From Polaromonas sp. JS666 (GTDB taxonomy: Bacteria > Pseudomonadota > Gammaproteobacteria > Burkholderiales > Burkholderiaceae_C), in NCBI RefSeq assembly GCF_900103405.1, contig NZ_FNHX01000002.1, forward strand, positions 4,496 to 68,495: a stretch of 64,000 nt of DNA, written 5' to 3'. A model generated the notes under the pieces. The model searched no databases. It was given only the letters and a program-made list of their open reading frames with translations, and had not been told where the DNA came from. This document shows, in pieces, positions 24,955-32,447 of the stretch. The position numbers were made by a program, and so were the translations under genes. Every line of letters starts with the position of its first letter. Position 1 is the first letter of the stretch.

Positions 24955-26409
24955 TTAGCGATTGCTGATCAGCGATTGCAGAACGCCGGGCGCGAAGTGC
25001 TCGGCGATGTAATCGGCCAGCCCGTCAAACACCGAGTCCAGCGTGGGCACAGCCGCGCCGAACAAGGCTTGCAGCACACGCGGGTCTTCAAACATGCCGT
25101 GCAGATACAGGCCCAGCACGTTGCCGGCCTGGTTTTGCCAGGCCAGGCCTTCGGCCATCACCGCATGCGCGATGTCGCCGGCCGCCGCCATGGCCGAATG
25201 CGGCGCGGTCTGGCCGTGGTGGATTTCATAACCCTGCACGCCCACGCCCGACAAGCCGGCCCACAGCCCGCGCAGCGGCGTGAAGGCGGCCTGCCGGTGC
25301 CGCACGGTCTTGGCTTCGTCAAACACCGTGACCACGGGCAACAAGCCCAGGCCGGGCGCGTTGCCGTCAATGCCGTGCGGGTCTATCAGCGCCTCGCCCA
25401 GCATCTGCAGGCCGCCGCAAATGCCCAGCACCGCGCCGCCGCGGCCGGCGTGCGCGGCCACGGCCTGGTCCAGCCCCTGCGCGCGCAGCCAGGCCAGGTC
25501 GCCGCTGGTGTGCTTGGAGCCGGGCAATATGACCCAGTCGGCGCCCATGAGCTCGGCCGGGCTGCGCACCCACTTGAGGCGCAGGCCGGGCACGTTTTTG
25601 AGCGGCTGGAATTCATCGAGGTTGCTGATGCGCGGATAAGCGATCACCGCAACGGTTCGGGTCACAGCGCCGCTGGCCACGCTGCGGTCGTCAAATACAC
25701 CGTCTTCCTCGGGCAGGCCGTGCTGCCACCACATGGGCAAGGTGGCCACCGTGGGCACACCCGTCATGTCCTGCAGCATTTGCGGGCCGGGCGCCAGCAG
25801 TCTGGCGTCGCCCCTGAATTTGTTGAGCACAAAACCCTTGATGCTGCGCCGCTCGGCTTCATCGAGCAAAGCCCAGGTACCGTAGAGATGGGCAAACGCA
25901 CCGCCGCGGTCTATGTCGGTCACCAGCAGGCAGGCGGCTTTGGCGTGCTGGGCCGCGCGCATATTGACGATGTCGCTGGCCTTGAGGTTGATCTCGGCGG
26001 GCGAGCCCGCGCCCTCCATCACCACCACGTCGTTGTCGGCGATCAGCTCATCGAGCGCGCGTGACACCACGGGCCAGACCGAAGCGCTACGGCCGCGCCA
26101 CTCCATGCGCGAGAGCTCGGCATTGACCTGGCCCATCAGCACAACCTGGCTTTGGGTGTCTTTTTCGGGCTTGAGCAACAGCGGGTTCATGCGCACGTCG
26201 GGCACGGCCCTCGCGGCCAGGGCCTGGAAATATTGGGCACTGCCGATCTCGCCTTGGGAAACCACCCTGGCGTTATTGCTCATGTTCTGCGCCTTGAAGG
26301 GCGCGACCTTGAGCCCCTGGCGCGCGTAGTAGCGGCACAGCGCGGTGGTCAGCCAGCTTTTGCCGGCGCCGCTGGTGGTGCCGAGCACCATCACACTTTT
26401 TGCGCTCAT
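24955..26409 (-). CDS. cobQ: Cobyric acid synthase
   Basis: 484 residues. It amidates side chains b, d, e and g of adenosylcobyrinic a,c-diamide, using glutamine and ATP. The N-terminal dethiobiotin-synthetase-like ATPase has the P-loop GTTSGAGKSWL and the phrase PFKAQNMSNNARV typical of CobQ. The C-terminal class I glutamine amidotransferase has the nucleophile Cys in VLGICGGLQMLG and the His in YLHGMFED. Length is normal. It is the last gene of the cluster and overlaps the cobD stop by ATGA. Confidence 0.96.
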   Translation of the reverse strand: MSAKSVMVLGTTSGAGKSWLTTALCRYYARQGLKVAPFKAQNMSNNARVVSQGEIGSAQYFQALAARAVPDVRMNPLLLKPEKDTQSQVVLMGQVNAELSRMEWRGRSASVWPVVSRALDELIADNDVVVMEGAGSPAEINLKASDIVNMRAAQHAKAACLLVTDIDRGGAFAHLYGTWALLDEAERRSIKGFVLNKFRGDARLLAPGPQMLQDMTGVPTVATLPMWWQHGLPEEDGVFDDRSVASGAVTRTVAVIAYPRISNLDEFQPLKNVPGLRLKWVRSPAELMGADWVILPGSKHTSGDLAWLRAQGLDQAVAAHAGRGGAVLGICGGLQMLGEALIDPHGIDGNAPGLGLLPVVTVFDEAKTVRHRQAAFTPLRGLWAGLSGVGVQGYEIHHGQTAPHSAMAAAGDIAHAVMAEGLAWQNQAGNVLGLYLHGMFEDPRVLQALFGAAVPTLDSVFDGLADYIAEHFAPGVLQSLISNR

Positions 26410-27416
26410 GAATTAGTTAGGTGGAGTTGTTGCCACGCATTGTGCAGCGCATCCTGCACAGCGGGCGGCTGCACACCCAGGCGCACATGGCCGGGCAGGC
26501 CAAAGGAGGTGGTGTCGCGCAGCTTGATGCCCTGGGCGCGCAGCGCGGCCAGCGCCTCTTGCAGGCTCAAACCCTCAGGCAAGGCCGGCTGCGCGCAGAA
26601 AAAATTGGCCCCGCTGGACAGGCAGCGCCAGCCCAGGGATTCGCAAGCCGCGATTTGCCTGGCCTTCCATTCGCGCAAAGTCTTGAGGCTGGCAGCCAGC
26701 CATTCCTGCGCCTCCCCACTGGTCCAGGCCTGCAGCATGGCCTCGCCATGTGCGCCCACGGGCCAGGAAGGGCACAGCTGCTCCAGCGCGGCGGCGCTGC
26801 CCTCTTGCCCCAGCGGCGCTATCGCATAGGCGGCGCGCACGCCGGTCAGGCCCAAGGCCTTGTTGGGTGTCCAGAGCTGCCAGACGCTGTCGAGTTGCCG
26901 GTTCGTTAATGTGGGTGCGGCGCTGAGCCGCAAAGGCTCGTAGGCACGGTCCAGCACAAGCAGGGTTTGGCGGCCATCGGCCAGCGCACTCAAACTATCC
27001 TGCGCGGCCCCGAGCGGGCTGGAAGGCTCACAGGCCCAGAGCAGTTGCGCATCATCAGGCTCGTTGACCGTGGCAAGGCCATGCGCGGCAGCCGCCTGCG
27101 CGTAATCGCCGTAACTAAAAGGCGGTAGCCAGACGGCGCGCGCGCCCTGCCCGGCCGCCAAGGCCGTGATGCGAAAGATAAATTCGCTGGCGCTCGCGGC
27201 CGGCAGCACACGCACCTGGTCCACCCCATGAAAGGCCGCCAGCCGCGCGCGCAAGGCCGTGTAGCCGGCATCGGGATACCGTGTGGCGTCCGCCTGCCGC
27301 ACGGCGGCCAGCGCCACTGGGCATGGCCCGCAGGCATTGCTGTTGGTCGAAAAATCATGCTGCGGCACGCCCAGGCCGTCGGGCCCACCGTGGACGCGGG
27401 ACGGCTTGATGCTCAT
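26406..27416 (-). CDS. cobD: L-threonine-O-3-phosphate decarboxylase (PLP enzyme)
   Basis: 336 residues from the ATG at 27416, which overlaps the cbiB stop by ATGA. It is a class I/II aminotransferase-fold PLP enzyme. The N-terminus HDFSTNSNACGPCP matches the DFSxNxNPxGP start of CobD/CobC proteins. The PLP lysine lies in WTPNKALGLTGVRAAYAI. It would make (R)-1-amino-2-propanol phosphate for the nucleotide loop of cobalamin. It may be called cobC in the aerobic-pathway nomenclature. Confidence 0.88.
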   Translation of the reverse strand: MSIKPSRVHGGPDGLGVPQHDFSTNSNACGPCPVALAAVRQADATRYPDAGYTALRARLAAFHGVDQVRVLPAASASEFIFRITALAAGQGARAVWLPPFSYGDYAQAAAAHGLATVNEPDDAQLLWACEPSSPLGAAQDSLSALADGRQTLLVLDRAYEPLRLSAAPTLTNRQLDSVWQLWTPNKALGLTGVRAAYAIAPLGQEGSAAALEQLCPSWPVGAHGEAMLQAWTSGEAQEWLAASLKTLREWKARQIAACESLGWRCLSSGANFFCAQPALPEGLSLQEALAALRAQGIKLRDTTSFGLPGHVRLGVQPPAVQDALHNAWQQLHLTNS

Positions 27417-28432
27417 GCCGCCACCATCGCTGCCAGCAGCATCGCCGCCATGGCAAGAAAGACCTGCGCAAACACCGCCTGGGCGGCCAGGCCCTGGGCC
27501 AGTGCGGTGTCCGTCGCCTCGGGCGGCCGCCCCCGGGGGTTCAGGATGTAGACGCCCGGCTTGCCCAGCGAAACACCGAGGGCCAGCGCCATGGCCGCCA
27601 TGGGCCAGCCGCTGTTGGGCGAAGGCGTCCTGCGAGCTTCGCGGCACAGGGCATGAAGGGGCAAGCCGCGCGCCGCCAGCGCCAGCAGCAAGGCCGTGAG
27701 GCGCGCCGGCAGCCAGGACAGCACGTCGTCCGCGCGCGCGGCCCATTTGCCAGCCCATTCCCAGTTCTTGCCGCGATAAACGCCGCGGTAGCCCCACATG
27801 GCATCGGCGGTGTTGGCAAAGCGGTAGACGGCTGCCCCCGGCAGGCCCAGCAGCACAAACCAGAAAATGGGCGCGACCACCGAGTCGTTGAGGTTTTCGG
27901 CCAGCGATTCAATCGCGCTTTCGCGCACCTGACTGGCACTGAGCTGCGCGGTGTCGCGGCTCACCAGCCACGAGAGGCGCTCGCGCCCGGCCTCCAGCGA
28001 CTGGCCCAGCGCCAGTTCCACGGCGCCGACTTCTTCGCGCAGCATGCGCCAGGACAGCATACACTTGAGCAGCCAGGCCATCAGCACGACCAGCAGCACG
28101 CTGTCGATGGCGGCCTGCCAGGCCGGCGCCGCGGCATAGCCGGCCAGTTGCCAGAACACCAGCGCCTGCGCGCCCCAGGCGATGGCGCCGACCAGCGCTG
28201 CACCCAGCCACCAGGCCAGCGCGCCCAGCACAAATGCCGCCGGCGGCGCGCAACGCACCGTCACGCTGCCGCAGGCCTTGAGGTAGTTGCCCATCCAGAC
28301 CACCGGGTGGACAGGCGAAGGCGGCTCGCCCATGTACTTGTCTATCCACAGCGCCAAGCCGAGGGCCAGCACCATGCAGCCGGCGGCATAAGGCAGGCTG
28401 TGCAAAAGGTAGAGGCCGGTCCAGGCCATCAT
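27413..28432 (-). CDS. cbiB: Adenosylcobinamide-phosphate synthase
   Basis: 339 residues. It is an integral membrane protein that attaches the aminopropanol arm to adenosylcobyric acid. The phrases DKYMGEPPSPVHPVVWMG near the start, ESLAENLNDSVVAPIFW in the middle and the membrane stretches are typical of CbiB/CobD. It overlaps its neighbours by 4 nt on both sides. Confidence 0.93.
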   Translation of the reverse strand: MMAWTGLYLLHSLPYAAGCMVLALGLALWIDKYMGEPPSPVHPVVWMGNYLKACGSVTVRCAPPAAFVLGALAWWLGAALVGAIAWGAQALVFWQLAGYAAAPAWQAAIDSVLLVVLMAWLLKCMLSWRMLREEVGAVELALGQSLEAGRERLSWLVSRDTAQLSASQVRESAIESLAENLNDSVVAPIFWFVLLGLPGAAVYRFANTADAMWGYRGVYRGKNWEWAGKWAARADDVLSWLPARLTALLLALAARGLPLHALCREARRTPSPNSGWPMAAMALALGVSLGKPGVYILNPRGRPPEATDTALAQGLAAQAVFAQVFLAMAAMLLAAMVAA

Positions 28433-29154
28433 GGCGCTTCTGGGGAAGAAGGCGCGGCACCCCAGAGGTCCTCAAACACCATGTCGGCCAGCGGCGCGCG
28501 GCGCGCCCACTTTTCGGCCTGCAGCATGGGCTGCTCGTAAAAGGCCTGCACCGGCCCCAGGCACAGCACGGCGATCGGTTTGCTGCCTTCGGGCATGCGC
28601 AAAAGCGCGGCCAGCTGTTGCGGATCGAACATGGAGACCCAGCCCATGCCCAGCCCTTCGGCGCGGGCCGCAAGCCAGAGGTTCTGGATGGCGCAGGCCG
28701 CCGAGGCAAGATCCATCTCGGGCAGGGTGCGGCGGCCGAACACATGCTGCTCGCGGCCCGGCGGCAAGGCCACGACCAACACCTCGGCGGCGTCCAGCAC
28801 GCCCTGCACCTTGAGTTTCATGAACTCGTCTTCGCGCTCGCCCAGGGCTTTGGCCGTGAGCACGCGTTCCTGTTCAACCAGCGCATGCACGCCCTCGCGC
28901 AAGGGCCTGCTGCGCACACGGATAAAACGCCAGGGCTGCATAAAGCCGACGCTGGGCGCATGGTGCGCGGCCGACAGCAGGCGCTGCAGCAGCTCGTCGG
29001 CCACCATGCCGCCGCTGAAGTGGCGCATGTCGCGCCGCTCGTAAATGGCCCGATACACCGCCTGCTGCTCGACGGCGCTAAAGGCGTGAGCGGGCACGGC
29101 CGGATCGGCCGGGCCCGCCCCGACGGTGGACACAGAACCCGCCGGAGCACTCAC
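28429..29154 (-). CDS. bluB: 5,6-dimethylbenzimidazole synthase
   Basis: About 241 residues. It belongs to the BluB branch of the nitroreductase family, which cleaves FMNH2 to the lower ligand of cobalamin. Motifs include YERRDMRHFSGG, SVGFMQPWRFIRV and GWVSMFDPQQL. The start is taken as GTG at 29154 because it forms a GTGA overlap with the cbtA stop. Longer in-frame starts would run deep into cbtA. The gene implies that the organism makes its own 5,6-dimethylbenzimidazole under oxygen. Confidence 0.9.
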   Translation of the reverse strand: MSAPAGSVSTVGAGPADPAVPAHAFSAVEQQAVYRAIYERRDMRHFSGGMVADELLQRLLSAAHHAPSVGFMQPWRFIRVRSRPLREGVHALVEQERVLTAKALGEREDEFMKLKVQGVLDAAEVLVVALPPGREQHVFGRRTLPEMDLASAACAIQNLWLAARAEGLGMGWVSMFDPQQLAALLRMPEGSKPIAVLCLGPVQAFYEQPMLQAEKWARRAPLADMVFEDLWGAAPSSPEAP

Positions 29155-29984
29155 TGCGGGGCTTGCACGGCGGCCACGGCGGGCGCATCGGCGCGCTGCA
29201 GCACCGCCAGCAAAGCCGGGCGCACCCAGCGCTGGAAAGCCCATCCGCCCGCCAGTCCCAGGCTCACCCAGAACGACAGGGACACCCAGGTGGTGGCCCA
29301 GATGAACTGCGTGCCCAGCTGCTCGAGCGCGGCGTGGGCTTCAGGGCCGAAGCCGGCCAGGGCATCGCCCTGCAGCTTGGGCGCGCCCACCACAAAGGGC
29401 AGCGCCAGCAAAACCGCGGCCACCAGCCAGCGCCAGGATGCGCGCGAGAACCCAGCCACGGCGCAGGCGCCGGCCGCGCTGGCCACCGCCAGCACCCACC
29501 AGAGCTGGCGAGCCTGCAGCGGCGCGGCTTCCATGCCGGGCACTTCCGCATGCAGGCCCAGCGAGGGCCAGAAGTGAAAGCTCAGCCAGCCGGCCGCCGC
29601 CACCACGCCGGCCAGGCGCAGCGAGGCCACCGCAGTACCGCGCTGGTAAAGCCATACGCCCATGACAGCGAACAGCAGCAGCGCCATGCTGAAGGCATGC
29701 AGCATATTGGCCACCCAGGTCCAGCCGGTGCGCTCGGCGCCGTTGGCGGGCTCCCATTCCTTGGCAGCACCTTGCGGATGCTCGTGGTCATGAGCGGCGG
29801 TGCCTGCGGCATGCGTATGGGCTGCGGGCGCTTCGGCCGGCTTGGGCGCCTCGGCCTTTTGCTCCTCGTACACCTCGGCCGCCAGAATCAGCGGAGCGGC
29901 CTGCCAGCGCTGCACGCCGGTTTGCAGGCTGCCCACCACCACCGCGGTGGCCAGGGCCGCCCAGATCAGTCGTTGAAAAATCAT
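29151..29984 (-). CDS. cbtA: Cobalt transporter subunit CbtA
   Basis: 277 residues from the ATG at 29984, which has GGGAGAC just upstream. About five to six membrane helices are seen, starting MIFQRLIWAALATAVVVG. A His-rich periplasmic or loop segment (HTHAAGTAAHDHEHPQG) could bind metal. CbtA is a predicted cobalt transporter component, usually next to CbtB and under B12 control, as here. Confidence 0.88.
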   Translation of the reverse strand: MIFQRLIWAALATAVVVGSLQTGVQRWQAAPLILAAEVYEEQKAEAPKPAEAPAAHTHAAGTAAHDHEHPQGAAKEWEPANGAERTGWTWVANMLHAFSMALLLFAVMGVWLYQRGTAVASLRLAGVVAAAGWLSFHFWPSLGLHAEVPGMEAAPLQARQLWWVLAVASAAGACAVAGFSRASWRWLVAAVLLALPFVVGAPKLQGDALAGFGPEAHAALEQLGTQFIWATTWVSLSFWVSLGLAGGWAFQRWVRPALLAVLQRADAPAVAAVQAPQ

Positions 29985-30004
29985 GGATGTCTCCCGGGGG
30001 CTGC

Positions 30005-30196
30005 TCAATGGCAGGGTTTGACGGTGATGTGGCGCACGTCGTGCGCGGCGTTGTGGGCCAGCGGGCTTTCGGCGAAAGCCACGCCGTACAGGACGACCAG
30101 GCCGAGCGCGGCGGCGCCCAGCAGCGGGCGCAGCACGGCCAGGCCGGGGTTCAGGACGTCGGAAGGGCTGTGGGTCAGCGTTGTCGGTTCGGTCAT
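30005..30196 (-). CDS. cbtB: Cobalt transporter subunit CbtB
   Basis: 63 residues: one membrane helix (LLGAAALGLVVLYGVAFAE) and a short His-rich tail (HNAAHDVRHITVKPCH), the signature of CbtB. AAGGAG lies upstream of the ATG. It precedes cbtA by 20 bp. The 77-nt gap upstream is too short for a second cobalamin riboswitch. Confidence 0.88.
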   Translation of the reverse strand: MTEPTTLTHSPSDVLNPGLAVLRPLLGAAALGLVVLYGVAFAESPLAHNAAHDVRHITVKPCH

Positions 30197-30273
30197 GGCG
30201 ATCTCCTTGGGTTGCTAGGGTTGGTGGGTGAAAAAAGAAACTTGATTGATGCAAACGTAATGGATTCGGCCCG

Positions 30274-30669
30274 TCATGTCGAGCCCAGGCCGACAGGGGG
30301 CAGCCGCGCGAGTATGCCGCCGCGCAGGCGCTCGGGCCGGGTGTTGCGGGCCAGGTTGCCGTCGGCGCTGTGCTTGTGCAGCTGCGCGCAGGCAATCACC
30401 TGGGCCGCGGTTTCGGGGTCGGGGACCAGGTCGCCGAAGTAATAGCTGAATTTGCCCTGCGCCTGCAGCGTCACGGTGCAGGCGCGCGAGCAGCCGCTCA
30501 TGCAGGCCAGGCCGCGCAGCTGCAGGCCCTTGTGCTCGCCGGTGTCGAGTTCGCAGACCAGCAGCGCCTCCTGCACGGCTTCGAACAGCGCCAGGCCGTG
30601 GGCGGGCAGCTCGCGCGATGCGCCAGCCGGGCGGCAGGTGGTGCAGACAATGATTTCGGTATCGGGCAT
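30274..30669 (-). CDS. DUF1636 metal-binding, ferredoxin-like protein
   Basis: 131 residues. Cysteines occur as CTTCRP near the N-terminus and CMSGCSRACTVTLQ in the middle, the pattern of DUF1636 (COG5469), related to thioredoxin-fold [2Fe-2S] ferredoxins. The tail after SADGNLARNTRP is divergent. Its place between the chelatase genes and the cobalt transporter suggests a role in cobalt handling or electron supply, which is not shown by sequence alone. Confidence 0.8.
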   Translation of the reverse strand: MPDTEIIVCTTCRPAGASRELPAHGLALFEAVQEALLVCELDTGEHKGLQLRGLACMSGCSRACTVTLQAQGKFSYYFGDLVPDPETAAQVIACAQLHKHSADGNLARNTRPERLRGGILARLPPVGLGST

Positions 30670-30699
30670 CGGTGTGGAAAGGTCAGGTCTGTAAATGAT

Positions 30700-31392
30700 T
30701 CATGCGGCGGGCAACGCCAGGCGGTGCTCGGCGCCCCATCGGGCGGCCCAGGCGGCGCAGCGGCCCAGGGGTTTGCTGGCATCGTCAAAGTCCACGATCA
30801 CCAGGTGCTGCGCGGCCGGCGGCAGCGGCTGCTCCAGCGTGCGGCCGTCGGTCAGCAGCCACAGCCAGCATTCGATGGGGCCGTTGCGCTGAAGCCTGCG
30901 CTGCAGCAGGCGGCCGGCCTGCGCCAGGGCCTCGGCCAGCGGCGTGCCGCCGCCGCCGCCCACGGGGCGCAGGCGCTGGCTGCCGGCGGCACGCGCGGGG
31001 CCGGGCGGCAGCAGCAGCTCCACGCCCTGCCCACCAAAGCGCAGCAGCGCCACCTCGTCGCCCAGGCGCGCGGCCTGCTCGATCATGAACGCGGCATGGC
31101 CCTTGGCCAGGGCCAGGCGGCCGTGCCGGCGCATGGAGCCCGAGGTGTCGAGCACGATGCAGTGCAGCCGGCTGGGGCGCAGTGCCACGGGCTGGCGGCG
31201 CAGGTGCTCGCGCTTGAGCGGCGACTGCCCCTTGGCCACAACCGTGGGCAGCCAGGCGATGGCGGCGCTGCGCTGCCGGGCACCGGGTGTCGCGGTTGTT
31301 GTGAGAGGCGTGTGCGAGGGAGGCCACCGCCAGCTGCCGGGCCCTTTGCGCGGGCGGCGGCTGCGGTGGCCTAGGCTTTTTTTGGCGGCCAC
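30700..31392 (-). CDS. von Willebrand A-domain chelatase part (ChlD C-terminal-like)
   Basis: About 230 residues if started at GTG 31392; no ATG is available at the 5' end. It has the MIDAS motif DTSGSM, then GGQGVELLLPPGPARAAGSQ and TDGRTLEQPLPP, as in the C-terminal integrin-like domain of magnesium and cobalt chelatase D subunits. Its frame is -1 relative to the ATPase gene at 31371-32447, and the two are joined at an A-run. It may be made mainly as a frameshift fusion (about 582 residues in total) and less, or not at all, from its own start. Confidence 0.75.
   Translation of the reverse strand: MAAKKSLGHRSRRPRKGPGSWRWPPSHTPLTTTATPGARQRSAAIAWLPTVVAKGQSPLKREHLRRQPVALRPSRLHCIVLDTSGSMRRHGRLALAKGHAAFMIEQAARLGDEVALLRFGGQGVELLLPPGPARAAGSQRLRPVGGGGGTPLAEALAQAGRLLQRRLQRNGPIECWLWLLTDGRTLEQPLPPAAQHLVIVDFDDASKPLGRCAAWAARWGAEHRLALPAA
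31321..31383 (-). promoter_or_regulatory. Putative programmed -1 frameshift site in the chlI/chlD unit
   Basis: On the minus strand, the ATPase frame ends CCA AAA AAA GCC TAG: seven As (plus-strand T7 at 31377-31383) form the slippery heptamer A_AAA_AAA. Four bases later comes AGGCCACCGC, which pairs perfectly with GCGGTGGCCT (plus-strand arms 31363-31372 and 31321-31330), a 10-bp stem. A -1 slip enters exactly the frame of the von Willebrand A domain, bypassing the TAG. Slippery site, short spacer, stem and adjacent stop all fit a recoding signal. Actual frameshifting is inference. Confidence 0.65.
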
Positions 31393-32447
31393 CCCGCGAT
31401 CGCCTGGACCTTGGCCGTGCCTTCGGGCTGGGCCGGCAGCGCGCCCCAGTCGCCTTGCGGTACAGATGCCGCGGACGGCTGCTCCTGCGGGCGTTCGGGA
31501 GCTTGCGGGGTTTGTGGCGCCTGGCCGCTTGCGCCGGGTGGCTGGGCCGCACTGCCCTCGGGCCGGCGGTGCGCCAGCGCCAGTTCGGCCACGGCATCCA
31601 CATCGGCCGGCGTCACTTCGCCGCGCCCTTCGAGCGCCGCCAGCGCGCGCGCGGCGCGCAGCATCACCAGGTCGGCGCGCATGCCGTCCACACCGGCGGC
31701 GATCGCGCAAGCCGCCGCATGGTTCAGCACCTCGTCGGACCAGGCCAGGCTCGGTAGCGCCGCACGCGCGGCCACCAGCGCCGCGCTCAAGGCGGCTTGC
31801 TCCTGCGCATGCTGCCGCGCCAGGGCGGCGGGATCTTCGTCAAAGCCCAGGCGCGCGCGCAGGATGGCGGTGCGCTGCGCGGCATCCACCGGGTTGGCCA
31901 GCACCAGCGACAGGCCAAAGCGGTCCAGCAGCTGCGGGCGCAGCTCGCCCTCCTCCGGGTTCATGGTGCCCACCAGCACAAAACGCGCGGCATGCTGGCG
32001 CGAGATGCCGTCGCGCTCCACCGTGTTCACGCCGCTGGCGGCCGCGTCCAGCAAGGCATCCACCAGCGCATCGGGCAGCAGGTTGACCTCATCTACATAG
32101 AGCACGCCGCCGTGAGCGCGCGCCAGCAGGCCCGGCGCCAGGCGCACCCGGCCGTCGCGCAGCACGTCTTCCACATTGAGCGTGCCCACCAGCTGCTCCA
32201 GGCTGGCGGCCAGCGGCAAGGTGACAAAGGGCGCGCCGGGCAAGAGCGCCGCCAGCGCACGCGCCGCGGTGGACTTGGCCGTGCCGCGCGGGCCGCTGAT
32301 CAGCACGCCGCCTATGCCCGGGTCTATGGCGGCGAGCTGCAGTGCGCGCTGCAGCTGCGGCTGGCCGACCAGCGCGGTAAACGGAAAGGCCGCGCGCTCG
32401 GCGGGTTCAACAGCCTCGGCGGAAATGTTCAGTTCGGGAGTGTTCAT
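31371..32447 (-). CDS. chlI: ChlI/BchI-like chelatase AAA+ ATPase with proline-rich tail
   Basis: 358 residues. AAA+ motifs include Walker A GPRGTAKSTAARAL, Walker B VLYVDEVNLL and the sensor-like GTMNPEEGELRPQLLDRFGL. The last ~60 residues are proline-rich (PPGASGQAPQTPQAPERPQEQP), which is a feature of the linker in D subunits and unusual for a stand-alone I subunit. It overlaps cobN by ATGA and should form the ATPase partner of CobN for cobalt insertion. No cobS or cobT is present here. Confidence 0.88.
   Translation of the reverse strand: MNTPELNISAEAVEPAERAAFPFTALVGQPQLQRALQLAAIDPGIGGVLISGPRGTAKSTAARALAALLPGAPFVTLPLAASLEQLVGTLNVEDVLRDGRVRLAPGLLARAHGGVLYVDEVNLLPDALVDALLDAAASGVNTVERDGISRQHAARFVLVGTMNPEEGELRPQLLDRFGLSLVLANPVDAAQRTAILRARLGFDEDPAALARQHAQEQAALSAALVAARAALPSLAWSDEVLNHAAACAIAAGVDGMRADLVMLRAARALAALEGRGEVTPADVDAVAELALAHRRPEGSAAQPPGASGQAPQTPQAPERPQEQPSAASVPQGDWGALPAQPEGTAKVQAIAGWPPKKA

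Noticed and set aside
30197-30273. A second cobalamin riboswitch upstream of cbtB
   Set aside because: The gap is only 77 nt and contains none of the conserved B12 aptamer blocks.
30700-31710. von Willebrand A gene starting at 31710
   Set aside because: The region 31393-31710 in that frame is Arg/Ala-rich and opposite in character to the family; it is coding for the ATPase in another frame. The domain proper starts after 31392 or through the frameshift.
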